Source: Siphonodentalium dalli (lineage: Eukaryota > Mollusca > Scaphopoda > Gadilida > Siphonodentaliidae). From it: DNA of 64,000 nt. Below the pieces are notes generated by a model. It worked only from the letters and a program-made list of their open reading frames with translations, was not told the DNA's origin and searched no databases. The stretch spans positions 102,135,319 through 102,199,318 of the forward strand of contig CP136066.1 in assembly GCA_032622095.1 (NCBI GenBank), in the 5' to 3' direction. Of the stretch, positions 32,507-45,300 are shown piece after piece; the stretch's first letter is position 1; each line of letters starts with the position of its first letter. Both the position numbers and the translations under genes were made by a program.

Positions 32507-33010
32507 TTAACCCTGTCTTTATTAAATGGGTTCTCCAATTCCGATATGAAAGTACACATATTTTTGGAGGGGTGATCAGAAAAATATAGCAGACGATAGA
32601 CAGACGAAAAGATAATGCAAGTGCAGAAGGATTGTTATTAGTTTGTGGCAATTGTTGAGATAATAAGTTCAACTGGACGTTTGTTGAACTTATTATGTGA
32701 ACTAAGGGAACTACTCGTAAATGAATATTGAGTAAAGAAAGCGTAAAATATTGAGTGTTCCAAAGCTCCATTTACAACAACGATATGCACATTCTAATTT
32801 AACATCATTTTGACTTTTTCCATTGAATATATTGACCTTTTCTTTGCTAAATACTCACTAACGATCAGTTGACTACGGAAATGTTCAGATAATTAGTTCA
32901 ATAAACGACCATCAACTTATTATCTAAACATTTCCGATTATTCTACAGTTGTATTTTCATTTCGTCTAGCTGTCGTCTGCTATTATATCCCAGAATTATA
33001 GTCACGAATG
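32507..33010. mobile_element. MITE family B, two adjoining pieces (copies 4 and 5)
   Basis: Copy 4 starts ttaaccctgtctttatta and includes gataataagttcaact / gttgaacttattatg hairpin arms. Copy 5 starts near 32833 with ccttttctttgctaaatact and has ttcagataattagttcaat / caacttattatctaaacatt arms. Confidence 0.65.
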
Positions 33011-34032
33011 AGAATTTTTTTGGTATTCTCTCAAAAACACTAGATGTTATTTTTATTACGTTTTCAAAGAAACTCACAATTAACAGCAATACGTTTTCTC
33101 ATAATCACCTTCAATTTATTCACCATATCCAACAGCTTGTTTGTTTACTCAGTCAGTCTTCATTCACTGCTCACCGCAGTCAAAATATAGTTCCAATATT
33201 AATAAATTGATTCCCCCCATAAGTATGCCGAATTTCAACGGGCATTGGTACAAGTAATTATACGAAAACCGGTCGCTCGAACACGGGGTACTATGAAAGC
33301 GACAAATTATATATTCCCTTATACTTATATATATACATCGATATCTATCTAAATGCAACTTTTTTCAATTATCCATTGGTGAGCGTATATAATAAAATAC
33401 AAAACAAAATCCTTAAAATAGAACCGGAACCCTGAGTACATCTTTAATTGTAATCAACGTAATGCGTAACAGACCGGCACCACGAATACTTTATCCAAAC
33501 CAATATGACGATGATACAAATCACATTTGCACTCTTGTTATTTTTCGCTGGTAAGGTAATTATAACGCGTTTTGTCATTGATGACATGGTGGTTGTTGGA
33601 TGCACCATCAAAATTAAATACACGATCAAACTGCCTCGTTTTTTAAATTATTATATCGGCGTCAAAACCTCACATGGATCGGCTGATATATTCGAAGTCA
33701 TTATTTTCTGCTATAAAACAAAATCGGATGGGGCATATGTAATAACCCGATTGGGTGCAAAAGATATAAGGTCTCTTGAGTTTATAAATGTGGTAGAATA
33801 AATTGACTAATAACCCCATGGAGTTACCAAGAACCCCAAATAAAAAGGTCAGGCCCTGTTTTTTTTTACACCATTGTCTGTATATATGACGCCAAGTTCA
33901 TATATTAAATAGTGTGAACCATCAGTCAAATGAAAGTGACAACGGTAGAACCTTATCTCGGTGTTGTCGGTGCATGCTACCCTTTGTTGAACTATTCCCG
34001 TTAATCGAATACAAGAAAAAGAAGCCTCAATA
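33011..34032. other. Possible signal-peptide exon at 33505-33551; otherwise no gene
   Basis: A frame opening M-T-M-I-Q-I-T-F-A-L-L-L-F-F-A-G (33505-33551) is followed at once by gtaagg, a good splice donor. This is the pattern of a first exon encoding a secretion signal on the + strand. The frame also runs on to 33801 without similarity to anything I know. No second exon was identified. This could equally be chance. Confidence 0.25.
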
Positions 34033-34471
34033 GGTTACACTGGTGTAAATAGGGTTCGAAATTACATCTAGCGGATGCGGGAGGAGAGAATAAAATAGAC
34101 AATGGGCCCTGATTGGTCAATAGCCTTGTGTGCTTTTTGCATAAAAAAATCATCACACCTCTTACCTATGATTTCCCATAGGTAAATAGCCATTGGCACA
34201 GGAATTAACCCTCTGTAGTGAAGTTTGAATATTTTGGTGTGGTCTAAAATATGACGGTATTTTATATGCGGTTCTGACACTAGTTACGAAAACACAAGAT
34301 TTAAAGGCCAATTCCTTGCTAAACGGACATGAGTTTTTTGCGTAAAAAGTGTCCCCAAATATAAATTTTTCAGATTTAAAGAACATTTTTGACCCAAAAT
34401 TTATATTGTCAACAGTATACGCTAAAACGTTAGCACCGAGGCCTATGGAAAACATTTACACCAGTGTAACC
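34033..34471. mobile_element. TIR MITE with ggttacactggtgtaaat ends
   Basis: Ends ggttacactggtgtaaat and atttacaccagtgtaacc are perfect inverted repeats of 18 bp. AATA lies directly outside both (34029-34032 and 34472-34475), a possible 4-bp target duplication. Length 439 bp, with no coding capacity. Confidence 0.8.
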
Positions 34472-35623
34472 AATAGGCAGTGTAAAAAATTAGAGTTGTC
34501 TCTCTGTTATTGTTTATAAACAGGAGCGGTTAAACACGTTGTCGCGTTTGGCCAACGGCTGTAAGTCAAGCAAATGATATTTACCATGTAACAGCTTATC
34601 TGTTTGCACTCTGGTTGCAATCAATGAAAACGCCACATCGACAACACGTGTGACGTGTGGAAGCATTTTTCCATGCGAATTATGAATAGAGAATTATGTA
34701 GTAGAGAAACTTTAGCCCAAAATCTAAAATATCATAGTCAACGTTGATCACGATTCTCGTGATGACCTAGTTCTACGAATTCCAGCGTGAGAAATGCGGA
34801 GATGCTGTTGTTAGTTTATACCCCGGTATAGTTGACAGTTTCAAACATCTCAGTATAACCTAAGTTTTAATTATGTTGCACACTAGATGGACTATTTTTT
34901 ATGAAAGTATTCGAAGAGATGATTTGTTCTCGCTACATGGACATTTAATTACACTGTGACAATATCGACAAATCATTGTGAATGGTAGGACTCCTCTAAA
35001 ATGTGCGTGCACTGTTTGCGCACTCCGTAAGGGATGATATACAGGAGTCCCGGTGGAACCGGCGCCGTCGTATATCCCACGGGACATCTGTGGTTTAAAT
35101 ACAATACCTTGAGGAGAGGTCTTGATTTTCCATTGTCTGATATATCAGATTAAGCTGGTTCCATCGGGAATGCTGTGTGTAACATATATATATTGCGCAA
35201 ACACCCCACGTGGAATATACATGTGCTTGCTATTTTGAGATGTATATTACGTGCAAAAATGTATGGTCACGAGCAACTTGTTATTTATATTTCAGGTAGT
35301 GATATAATTTGTTTTTTATTAATAAATAATAAAGGCATGGCCTGACTCAGTTATCATTGTCATGGAACCTCACCTACATATGGCTTTAGCCATTAGCCAT
35401 CGTAGATGCAGACACCACTGAAGAGTTCAAACTTCGACTAGATGTGCATTCATACAGCAAGCGACATCAATACGATGTTCATGGACATTTGCAGTGAATA
35501 GGAAATTTCTGTGTAGCGCTCATACTATCGCTATATAATATTTCTTGCTACCGTACCATATCTAATATAAGATGCAATTGTTACCGGAAGGGAAAGTCTT
35601 TATAGACTTGTCCTGTAGAACAC
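34472..35623. other. No recognisable feature
   Basis: Unique-looking AT-rich sequence between the two genes; frames are short. Confidence 0.55.
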
Positions 35624-35652
35624 GATGATGATGATGATGATGATGATGATGG
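35624..35652. repeat. (GAT)n microsatellite
   Basis: About nine uninterrupted gat units. Confidence 0.95.
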
Positions 35653-36104
35653 TGTGGGCGACTGGCGTACATGTACTACACAAACGGTAACGCAAATGTA
35701 AACATGGGACTAAACCAATGTAGTGCCACCCCACCCTTCCAGACATCAAACCATAGTTTCTAGCATATACCGACTGGCTCTGGACCTCCGATCAGTCACC
35801 ACGTTGGGGTTAGATTTGGTGATTAGGCAGGTTTATGCATAGCTTGTTCTACACAATAAAGTGTAATATGTTAATATGTTTTGAAGCAGATTGGGATAGA
35901 ATTGTTTCACGCCATTTATTTTCATCAATAGTCAATAATAATTGTGAAGACTAAATGGTATGGTAGGATGTCACATATATTTAGTGACTTGTAAAATAGA
36001 TAGTGGAAAGTATTGGCAACAAGATTGAACAACGAATACATTTGGGAAGGTTTTGCTAATAAAAAAATTAGTTTAAAAAAAAAAGCTTTACAAATTGTCA
36101 AATA

Positions 36105-36260
36105 TGGGATAAGGAGGGTCACAAATTTTCCTGAGGAAAAAAATCCAAGTAGAGAGGTGGTGGGTCCCCTGAGGTCGAAATATTTATGGGATAAGGGAGT
36201 CCCAAATTTTGCCGAGGAAAAAAATAGAGGGGTGGTGGGTACCCTGAGAATGCGAAAACA
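36105..36260. repeat. Two diverged ~85-bp tandem units
   Basis: gggataaggagggtcacaaattttcctgagg and gggataagggagtcccaaattttgccgagg are each followed by aaaaaaat, then aggtggtgggt and ccctgag. They underlie the repeated P-P-P-L-Y segments in the minus-strand frame of the gene B terminal exon. Confidence 0.8.
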
Positions 36261-36321
36261 ATTTGGGCCTCGTGTTTGCAATTTTTCCACACCACCACCA
36301 CTGCCATAACAGTTAAAAACT
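36119..36321 (-). CDS. Gene B candidate terminal exon with stop
   Basis: After minus-strand cattagtag the sequence AG TTT TTA ACT GTT ATG GCA joins in phase 1 to give E-F-L-T-V-M-A. This matches the E-F-V-Q-M-M-T end of calmodulin and supplies Glu12 of EF-hand 4. The frame then runs about 60 more residues (Val-rich, then two similar Pro-Pro-Pro-Leu-Tyr segments) to a TGA. That tail lies over an ~85-bp duplicated low-complexity repeat and may not be real coding. The acceptor has a poor pyrimidine tract. Confidence 0.45.
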
Positions 36322-39300
36322 CTACTAATGACATCCGGATATTGACAACATGGCACGTGTTGTAGTACAGTTACTGCCAGTGAAAATCAAAGAATCAAAA
36401 CAAAAATTCTTTACAATCTTTATAAATTGTTTCAGTATAAATAAACTAGAGAATATCAAATACATGCACACACGAAGAACTCTATAAAATCAGTCCGATA
36501 AGTCTGTTCGGAGTCATTATCGTCGGTATAAATGTCAACAGGCCAATTGTCTGTTTCCCACACACAATAATTTCGCTGGAAGAGCGTGTTGAACTTCCAT
36601 AGACGTGCTTAGTACTGCTTACTCTATGGCTGCCAGACAAGTTCGAGCTAAATGCCCATACGTGTACAGCGGTAACCGCCGGTATTTCATCCCTTGTGGT
36701 ACGGTGATGTTTAAGTTGGACCTATTCACTAGTCAGTCGTAGACAGATCAAAGGGAGAGAAAGTAATTCATTCTCGTCCGCAATTGCAGATTCGTCACAC
36801 AGTCGTTGCCTGGTTACACACTCCCACGCAGCTGTCACCTCGTCACCGCCAACTTAAATTCTAAAAGAGAAAATTACTCAATTATAAACTTTTTTCTCTC
36901 GAAATGATTGGCTGAGTGAATAGTTTCATTAGAAGACATTAGTTACATTACCTCCCAATTAAAATGCAATCACATTCAGCTTAAGTATCTGTGGTTTGGG
37001 GTTTCCTGCATGATAAGGTACTGTTTGGTGTTGTTTGTGCTTGCAAATTATAGGTAGTTTCCAGAAAGGGGAAAAAGAACCTGTAATACAAAGCCAGCTC
37101 ATTAGCTGCTCTTTTCTTTCAATTCCCAAAAGTGTGACATAGACTTGAGTTCTTCGTTAGGCAACATATCCTCGTGCAAATCGGTTCATATAGGACTTAA
37201 ATGTTCACATTGGTTAAAGGCACGTGAGGCCTTAGTTGTCGAAAATATTCATATTTGTTCCAATCACCGTAAACAGAAAAATATTAAAACGCATACAGTT
37301 TCGTTCATATATACAATGACCATCGCGTAAACAGCATGTTATCATAAAGATTTACTATATTTTACCTAAGCAAGAGCCTGATTGTGTTACAGAAGACAAC
37401 ACAATGCTGCTGGCTAATCACACACACATTGCATAAACGCTCTTTATTCGTTCCATATCAGGAATTCACCCACAAAGAACGCTCTTTATGTTTACCATCA
37501 TAATATAAACAAGCACCAGAAAAGTAACTTTTTAGACTTGTGTTTACATAACAATGGTCAAAAATATGACAATAACATACTGTTTATGCGATATTTCTTA
37601 TTTGTGTACGGACAAAGTCTGTCTACATTTTGTTGTTCTTTCTGTTTGTGGCGGTTTTTGACGGGTGGAAATATTTTCACAGGATACCCACCGCCAAGGC
37701 CAACCGTACCTTTAATACTGGACAGCGAATAGTTTCATATAGGACCTAAATATTCATATATGTTCATATAATATTGGACTGAAAATAGGTTCACATTGGA
37801 CTTAAGATTCACATATGTTCATATTGGACTTATGTTATTATGAAATAATCCCATGTGAGCTTATATCCGGTGTGCCGTTGAATGGCACGGACCGTATTGA
37901 TAGAGAGCATGAATCTGGTAAGTCCTGTCGACGATAAAAGTAGTTAAATAATACCAATATGGGCTTATTTCGTATGGTAATTGTCCCATATTGGACTGTT
38001 ATAAAACTGCATTTTAAATTCATATAGAACGTATTTCAGATTAACCCTTTACCCAACAGAACGGCCCTGTGCCAATGCATTATCTTATATATGCGAGTCG
38101 ACCATAGGTCGCCTCGCATATATAAGAGAATGCATTGGCTTAACACATTAAAAATTATATAAAATTGTTAAAGAATGTAAGAAAAAATGGTAAAAAGTGT
38201 TAAAAACAGATTTTTTGTTAGGCCAATGCATTCTCTTATATATGCGAGGCGACCTATGGTCGACTCGCATATATAAGAGAATGCATTGGCACAGGGCATA
38301 ACTGTAACTATCACAATGTGGTCAAGGAGCCGGTTTTCAATGATATCCATATTTGTATGGTTCTATTGAGACAGATCGAAGATATTTTAGGCTGTTGAAG
38401 CTTTATTTGGCCGTTTTGGGCCGGTTTGTTGGGTAAAGGGTTACAATAATACCGATATGGGCTTACAAGCTGCAAAACAGAGTTCAGTCCACTTAGTTAA
38501 AGGCCCACTTAATTTTCGAATGCCCAGATAACATTATACACAACATGATATTCCATATTATATACCACTTGGAAGAGGGTCCAAAAATATATATATTCCA
38601 CCAGAATACGGAACAGCTGTGGCCTATAGGAGTGTCCACCAAGTGATAGAGATTCTCAGATCCATTCCAAGACTTCCCCCTTGTCAACCCAAAATGCATA
38701 TTTATCCCGAGTACAAGTTAACAGAGGGGCATGAATCCCGCGTACCGCCTGAAAATAGAGGCCTGTATCAAGCCTGAGTTTAGTGTGCCGGTCATTTGCA
38801 GAATGAGGTCCCCAGAGGGTGAATTTAGTGACGCAACCCGTATAGCGGGCTAGCATAACTACATTCACCCTCTGCTCATTCTGCTTAGGCCTCGTCTTCT
38901 CTGGAAAGTTTCTTTATTATAAAATTTATATGGAAACTTCTTCACATATAGGTTCTATTTCTTTTCTAGTTTATATCCCCAAATTGGCAGACGACACATT
39001 GCATAATCGAGGTTCCAATGGGTGTACATCACAATATCCACCATTTGGGAACTTCAATATGAGTCTATGTCTCCCCATATCGGATTATGCCATATAGAAT
39101 GAGGTCCCCAGAGGGTGAATTTGGTTATGCTAGCCCACTGCATGTGCGGTATAGCATCACTAAATTCACCCTCTGTGGACCTCATTCTACACATGACAGG
39201 CACGCTATAATCAGGTTTTGTCTGTACCCCGCGTACCAAAAGATGGGGTGACACCACCAGAAATGATTCGCACTTCTTCGCGGGGTATGATTTTCTGTTT

Positions 39301-42300
39301 CCGCCCAGTGTCTTTCATATATATAATGCACCACTCAGCTCCAGATTTGAATGAGGTTTGTGATAACTATGTTGATTCAATTGCTTGTAACCTACAGTAA
39401 TACTCTAAGTAATCGACTCTCTAACCACGGCAGAATTATGGGTAACGTTTCAGGATTTAGTCGGAAATATGGCTTGTTGCAACAAGCCATATTTCCGACT
39501 AAATCCTGAAAAGTTACCCATAATTCTGCTGTGGTCAAAGAGTCGATTACTTAGAGCATTACTGTATATATTGTTCCGTTCGCAACCAACCTTCGTAATT
39601 TATTCTTCCATCGCCATCAATATCGGAGGCATCGAGAATATCCTGAGCTGTTTCTTGTGAAAGTTCTTCTCCAAACTGTTTCATGACGCGCCTGAGGTCA
39701 TTTGTGACGATGTATCCCTTCCCTTTCTGGTCAAAGACGCGGAAGGCCTTCATTAGTCCGTGTTCAACGTCGCGGCCTTGCTTGTTCTTACTAACCAGCT
39801 GTAGAAACTCTTCTTCATTGATGTTCATGTTGCCTGCAAGTTATAGTTAAATGGTTAAGGCTTAACCAAATCAGTCCAATATGGCCTCCATGCAGTGATA
39901 TGTTTATCAAATTTTCAAATTTGCAGAAAAGTATCAAAATGTCACAAAATTCGCAGAAAACAACTAGCAACATTATGATATGTAGTAAATAACACTATAC
40001 TGATATCAGATTAAAAAAAATAGGTGGCACTTTTTTATTCCAACCAAAATCTGACTATGTGCGCACGTAAAATTTCCATAACAGAAAGTATATTTTGATT
40101 CAGGAGAACGCTTTTTTGAGAAATCCACATTTTATAGTACAAAAACTTTAATTTCAATTTTCCAAAGTGAGAGTATGAGCTTTGACTCAACTTAAAAAGA
40201 AAGTAAATAGCCATGTTTGGTACGGACTGTATAGTGGCTTGTTTATACCGTAAGTCAAGTTCACTCAACCGTTCAAGCGTACAATTTAACATAGCTAACC
40301 TGGTCCAAATCCCAATCAGGATTAATCAAGAGATTTTCAATGTATGCTCATTGGCAGAAAGAAACTGAATACAGTCATAGTCAAACAGCGCTGTGTGATA
40401 CCTGGTTGTGGCATTTCAAATTTCAAACACTCACTTCAAAAACGTGAGAATAAAGTCATGTTATGTGGCATGCATGCTGTATGGATTTCTCGACAAAGCG
40501 TTCTTCACAGAGATCTCCCAAATCAGGATGTACTTTTATTTATGGAAATTGCTCAACTACAAACCCTGTGCCTGCGCACAAGGTCGGATTTCAATTGGGA
40601 AGAAAGTATCACATGTTTCCATGTTCTGTCACAGGTGAAGTGTTATTTCCTGTATATAATGCATGTATAATTGTTTTTAGCCACTTCTGTAAAGTTTGTG
40701 CCATTTTTCTTCTCTTTTAAAATTTATCCAACTTATTCTTGGAGTCCATATTGGAGTGGTTTGGTTAAACTTTAACACTTTCTTTGCAAAATGTATTGTA
40801 TACGATCAATTGGCTGTTTTAATGACTTTTTATTAGCTATAGATCTTTAGATTACCAGTTCTTTTTGGGCTACAGTACTGAATAACTTGGGTTTCTGTCT
40901 GCATTCAGCATCAAACCACTTATTGTTTCTATCACTAAGTAGTCGCTTCGTTGTTAAAGGCCACATTCATTAAATATTTTCTCAGTTTTTAAGTTAAAAC
41001 GACAATAAATGACTCCGTCAATTTTGATACCCGGTACACCAACAAAACGTCATGTCTAAGATCATCGAGTAGTGATGCTACCTCGACCACATAAAGGGAG
41101 CGATTTCCTTGTACCTAAGGCAGCCCAACGCCTTATTTTTGATGCCAAATGTTATGCTCGTCCTCTATTTCCTATTATCTTGTTATAAATGTTGCACATT
41201 TGAATGATTCATCTGCAGGGATGTTCAGGAAACATAGACGCCCAAATAATACGGGTGGAGAAGGAATCCTATTCATTGGTGGGAAATGTTCAGATAATAA
41301 GTTCAACGAACGATTGAGGGACTTATGATTATCTAGAATAACGGAACTACTCGACAATGAGTATTTTATCGGTGTGACTAATTAGTGCCCGGGCAAGCCC
41401 GGGCACGCCCGGGCACGCCCGGGCAGGTCTTGGTGGTCTCATGGGCCCGCAGACAGTCTAATATGATGCCATATGGTAGTAGGATACAGAATAAGCATAT
41501 ATTAGGAAAATTGACTTGCTGTGTCGTCCCCCGGCGGGTTTATTAACCATTTAAATGCCGATATTGACTAAAAGAACCCGGGAGAGCCCAGACGGACGCA
41601 TAGACCCGACCATAAGATATATTGATGACTAATGGTAGCGAGACACTTACTAAAGGTATATATTGCCAATATTGACTCGCTATCTCGTTCGCGGCCGGCT
41701 TCATTAACCCCTTAAATGACGATATGCGCCAGAAGAACTTGGCGCAAGCCCGGGCACACCCGGGCAGGTCTTGGTGGTCTCATGGGCCCGCAGACAGTCT
41801 AATATGATGCCATATGGTAGTAGGATACAGAATAAGCATATATTAGGAAAATTGACTTGCTGTGTCGTCCACCGGCGGGTTTATTAACCATTTAAATGCC
41901 GATATTGACTAAAAGAACCCGGTAGAGCCCAGACGGACGCATAGACCCGACCATATTATATATTGATGACTAATGGTAGCGAGGCACTTACTAAAGGTAT
42001 AATTGCAAATATTGACTCGTGTGCTTCATTCACAGTGGACAACTATGACAGACGAGGAGAAATCATGCAAGGTCCGTAAATTTTTAAGCGGTCAATCGAG
42101 GAAATCAAGCACAGTAACATCAACAGATGGTACACTAACCGTTCCACGAACAACACCAACGGCACGAAAACCATCGCCGAAAAAACGTACAATATCGGCA
42201 AAGACATCCAGCGCACCGAAAAGACAAAAAAACTGACAATACTTCTTATTTGATAGTGACTATATAGTGTCTATGTGATTTTAAATTGATAGTTCAATCG

Positions 42301-45300
42301 ATGTTTCAATGTTTGTTTCCAAGTCCAATGTTGCAATTCTAGTGGTTCTGAATTTTAAACAGTCTGATCGAGCGTGTGATACATACAAATAATGTAATAA
42401 GCATTGACAATAACATAGTTCGGTCAGTTTTGAAGAGAGAGCATCGTTACTATCCTTAGCGAAAAAAAGGTCATGTATTAAATCACATATATATACATAG
42501 TTATATTCCGATTTTCTTTAGAGTAGCTTACTTTTCTGAAATTTTATTTGAATACTACAATGTCCTGGAATTCACCCATTTACGCAAATTGTTATGCTAC
42601 AACACCAGGTTTTACATGTTTGATATGTACAGCCAGTAGCTAGTATTCTGTTAAAGTTTTAAACATTCGACCAACCTCAGTGTATTTTGAAAATACGTCA
42701 ATATGGTATCAACTTCAAATAAGCGATACCATTCTTATACAATATTGCAAACATCTGGCACATCATGGGTCACCCACTAAGACAGGGGCCGTGTAGTAGA
42801 TGCACATCTAGTTAGATCTGTTCAATAACATAGCTTTCGGCATCAGGCCTTCATCAGTGATGATATATCATCACTGACGAAGACCTTGTGCAGAAAGCTA
42901 TGTTATTGGGTAGAACTATGCAAACAGTTTGAAAAAGATTTGAATTATATATCTATTCACGTGTATGTATATATTATACTTTCAATTGTGCTATTAGTAG
43001 GTATGATTGTTAAATATATCTTGTGGTTCTCATATTTGTTTTGCTTGTTATTATTATTCATAAATTGTTTCATGAACATTCCTGGAAATCATATATGCAC
43101 GAACTGTGAGAAACAAATTAGTTAGAAATCAATCACTCTTGAAGTTTAACATATGAACATTCCGCCAATCACCCAATTGTTACTAACTAGTTTTAGCATC
43201 CTTTGTTAACTGTAAACATTTGAAAATGTCCGATAAATCTTTCGAAAATACACATATATATGGAAGTTCGAGTGCTTAGATTTCCGGGAAATGTTCTAAA
43301 CAATTTGACAAAATTATATTCATTTGCCCTATATTGCAAACACGTGTATATATGTGTGTCTTATATAGTACTGTTGGTGGACATTTTTCGTTTCAGCTGT
43401 TGTGAGTTTTCCCCATAAATGCTTTTATACGATCATGTACATATTGTTTCCCGAACATTCCTGGAAATTATACGCGTATCCAAAAATATTCTGTTTATTT
43501 GAGAATTTAGAAATTTTAACTGATCTATACACAGAACAACTTATTTGAAGATAGCTATTCTGTTTTTCTCGGACAAAATGTCCTGCAATTTTAAGTTCTA
43601 TAACTTACCAAAAGGGAAAATATAGAGATTAATGGAATATAAATTATGCATGACGCATAGTTTAATTTCTGAAATTGAAATGACAATTATTTGGATGGAG
43701 TTTTGTTATCGTACTTCTGTCTCCATTATAGTAATATCATTCAAGCGATTCTATTTCCGGGAAATGTTGTGCACAGTATGATTTTTACTTGCAATATATT
43801 TATGTATAAAATGTTTCAAGGTGATGTGATATATATATATATTTTTTTTTTTATTATTTACTGATAGTGCCGTTTAGATGAAATAAAGTTTATAAGTTCT
43901 CTAAAACCTTATTATTTATTCCCGTAGTTCACCCCGTGTACGTGGTATATCGCCAAACCCGAAGGTATCACCGAACCCGAGAAGTCTCCAGGGTTCTTCT
44001 AGTTAATATCGGCATTTAAATGGTTAATTAACCCGCCGGTGGACGACACAGCAAGTCAATTTTCATAATCTATGCTTATTCTGTATATATCCTACTACCA
44101 TACGACATCATTTCGGCCAATTTGGCCGGTTACTTCATGTGAGTTTTTCATCTGACGTGTGTGTCGGAATAATGATATGGAGGATTTATGTAAATGTTAG
44201 CCCAAACTACATTTCCAAGTAACGATGGTTTTATTGTTTATTTTGAGGAATAATACCGCGTCAGATGAATTCAGCCCAAATATGTTAACAGTTGTCGTGT
44301 AAAACATTCGGCAGTAAGTTAGCGTTATTTAGTATTTGTGGATGTCCTTTAACATGGGGAAAATAGACTACTGCGCTTGTACGAGCATGTGAATTGTCGT
44401 ATTTAATGTATAGCAACTTTATAATCAATAACAGAGGCATTCTCTGTCAAATAAGGTCGCTCTATTTACGATACCAATTGGGGAACTTTGTGAATTAAAT
44501 TACGCGTAAACTTAACCTGCTGCAAATAGAAAAGGTGTCGGAATCGGCGTACTCGCCTCAGGGCTAACTCGCCCCAATCGGCGAGTGCCAACTCGGAATA
44601 AAAGATGCATACGGGGTGTTATATGGCGTTTGGTCCGTTGTTTCTCAATGAATATTATTGAAATTTGGTGTATATGTCCGGGCTGGGACATGGAATACAA
44701 CAACGTTTGAATTGTTTTTAAATTTACAAATTTGTTGATTTTATTCATTTTGTTTTCGTTCTGAAACACACTATAAAGTGTATATAATATAATAACGAAC
44801 ACGAGACATACATAATTTATAAACTGTTAACAAAAGATATCAAATTCAATACATGACAAAGATGACTCAGTGGAGTTTATAAAGTGAACATAAAAACATT
44901 GAGGTAAGAATCTTTTTAAGGAATGCAACTTTATTTAATGATAATAAACACATAAATTAAAATAACAAACATGAGACATACATGATTTATAAACTGTTAA
45001 CAAAAGATATCAAACTCAATACATGACAAAGATGACTCAGTGAAGTTTATAAAGTGAACATAAAAATATTAAGGTAAAAATCTTTTTAAGCATTACTAAA
45101 CCGTTTAGCACAGTCCACTTCACTCATCCGATCATCACTAAACTTCATATTTATCTTGATATTGATCTATCAGATGAGAACTATCAAATATTTTTTTAAT
45201 TTTATAGGAAAAAATGGTCGCCAGCGGCCATATTGCATTTACGTTATATGTTATCGCGTCATGTCGATATCTAGTATTAGTTAGAAATTTCACCTTTCCA

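Noticed and set aside
35925-36356. 143-codon minus-strand frame overlapping the gene B terminal exon
   Set aside because: It is in a different frame from the EF-hand continuation and has no domain; it results from the duplicated repeat.
39433-39514. Minus-strand acceptor acttttcag followed by G-F-S-R-K-Y-G as an alternative last exon of gene B
   Set aside because: It would put Gly at position 12 of EF-hand 4 and lies inside a mobile palindrome; the E-F-L-T-V-M-A exon at 36321 fits calmodulin far better.
40035-40670. 85- and 108-codon frames on opposite strands
   Set aside because: They are the two arms of a diverged palindromic element.
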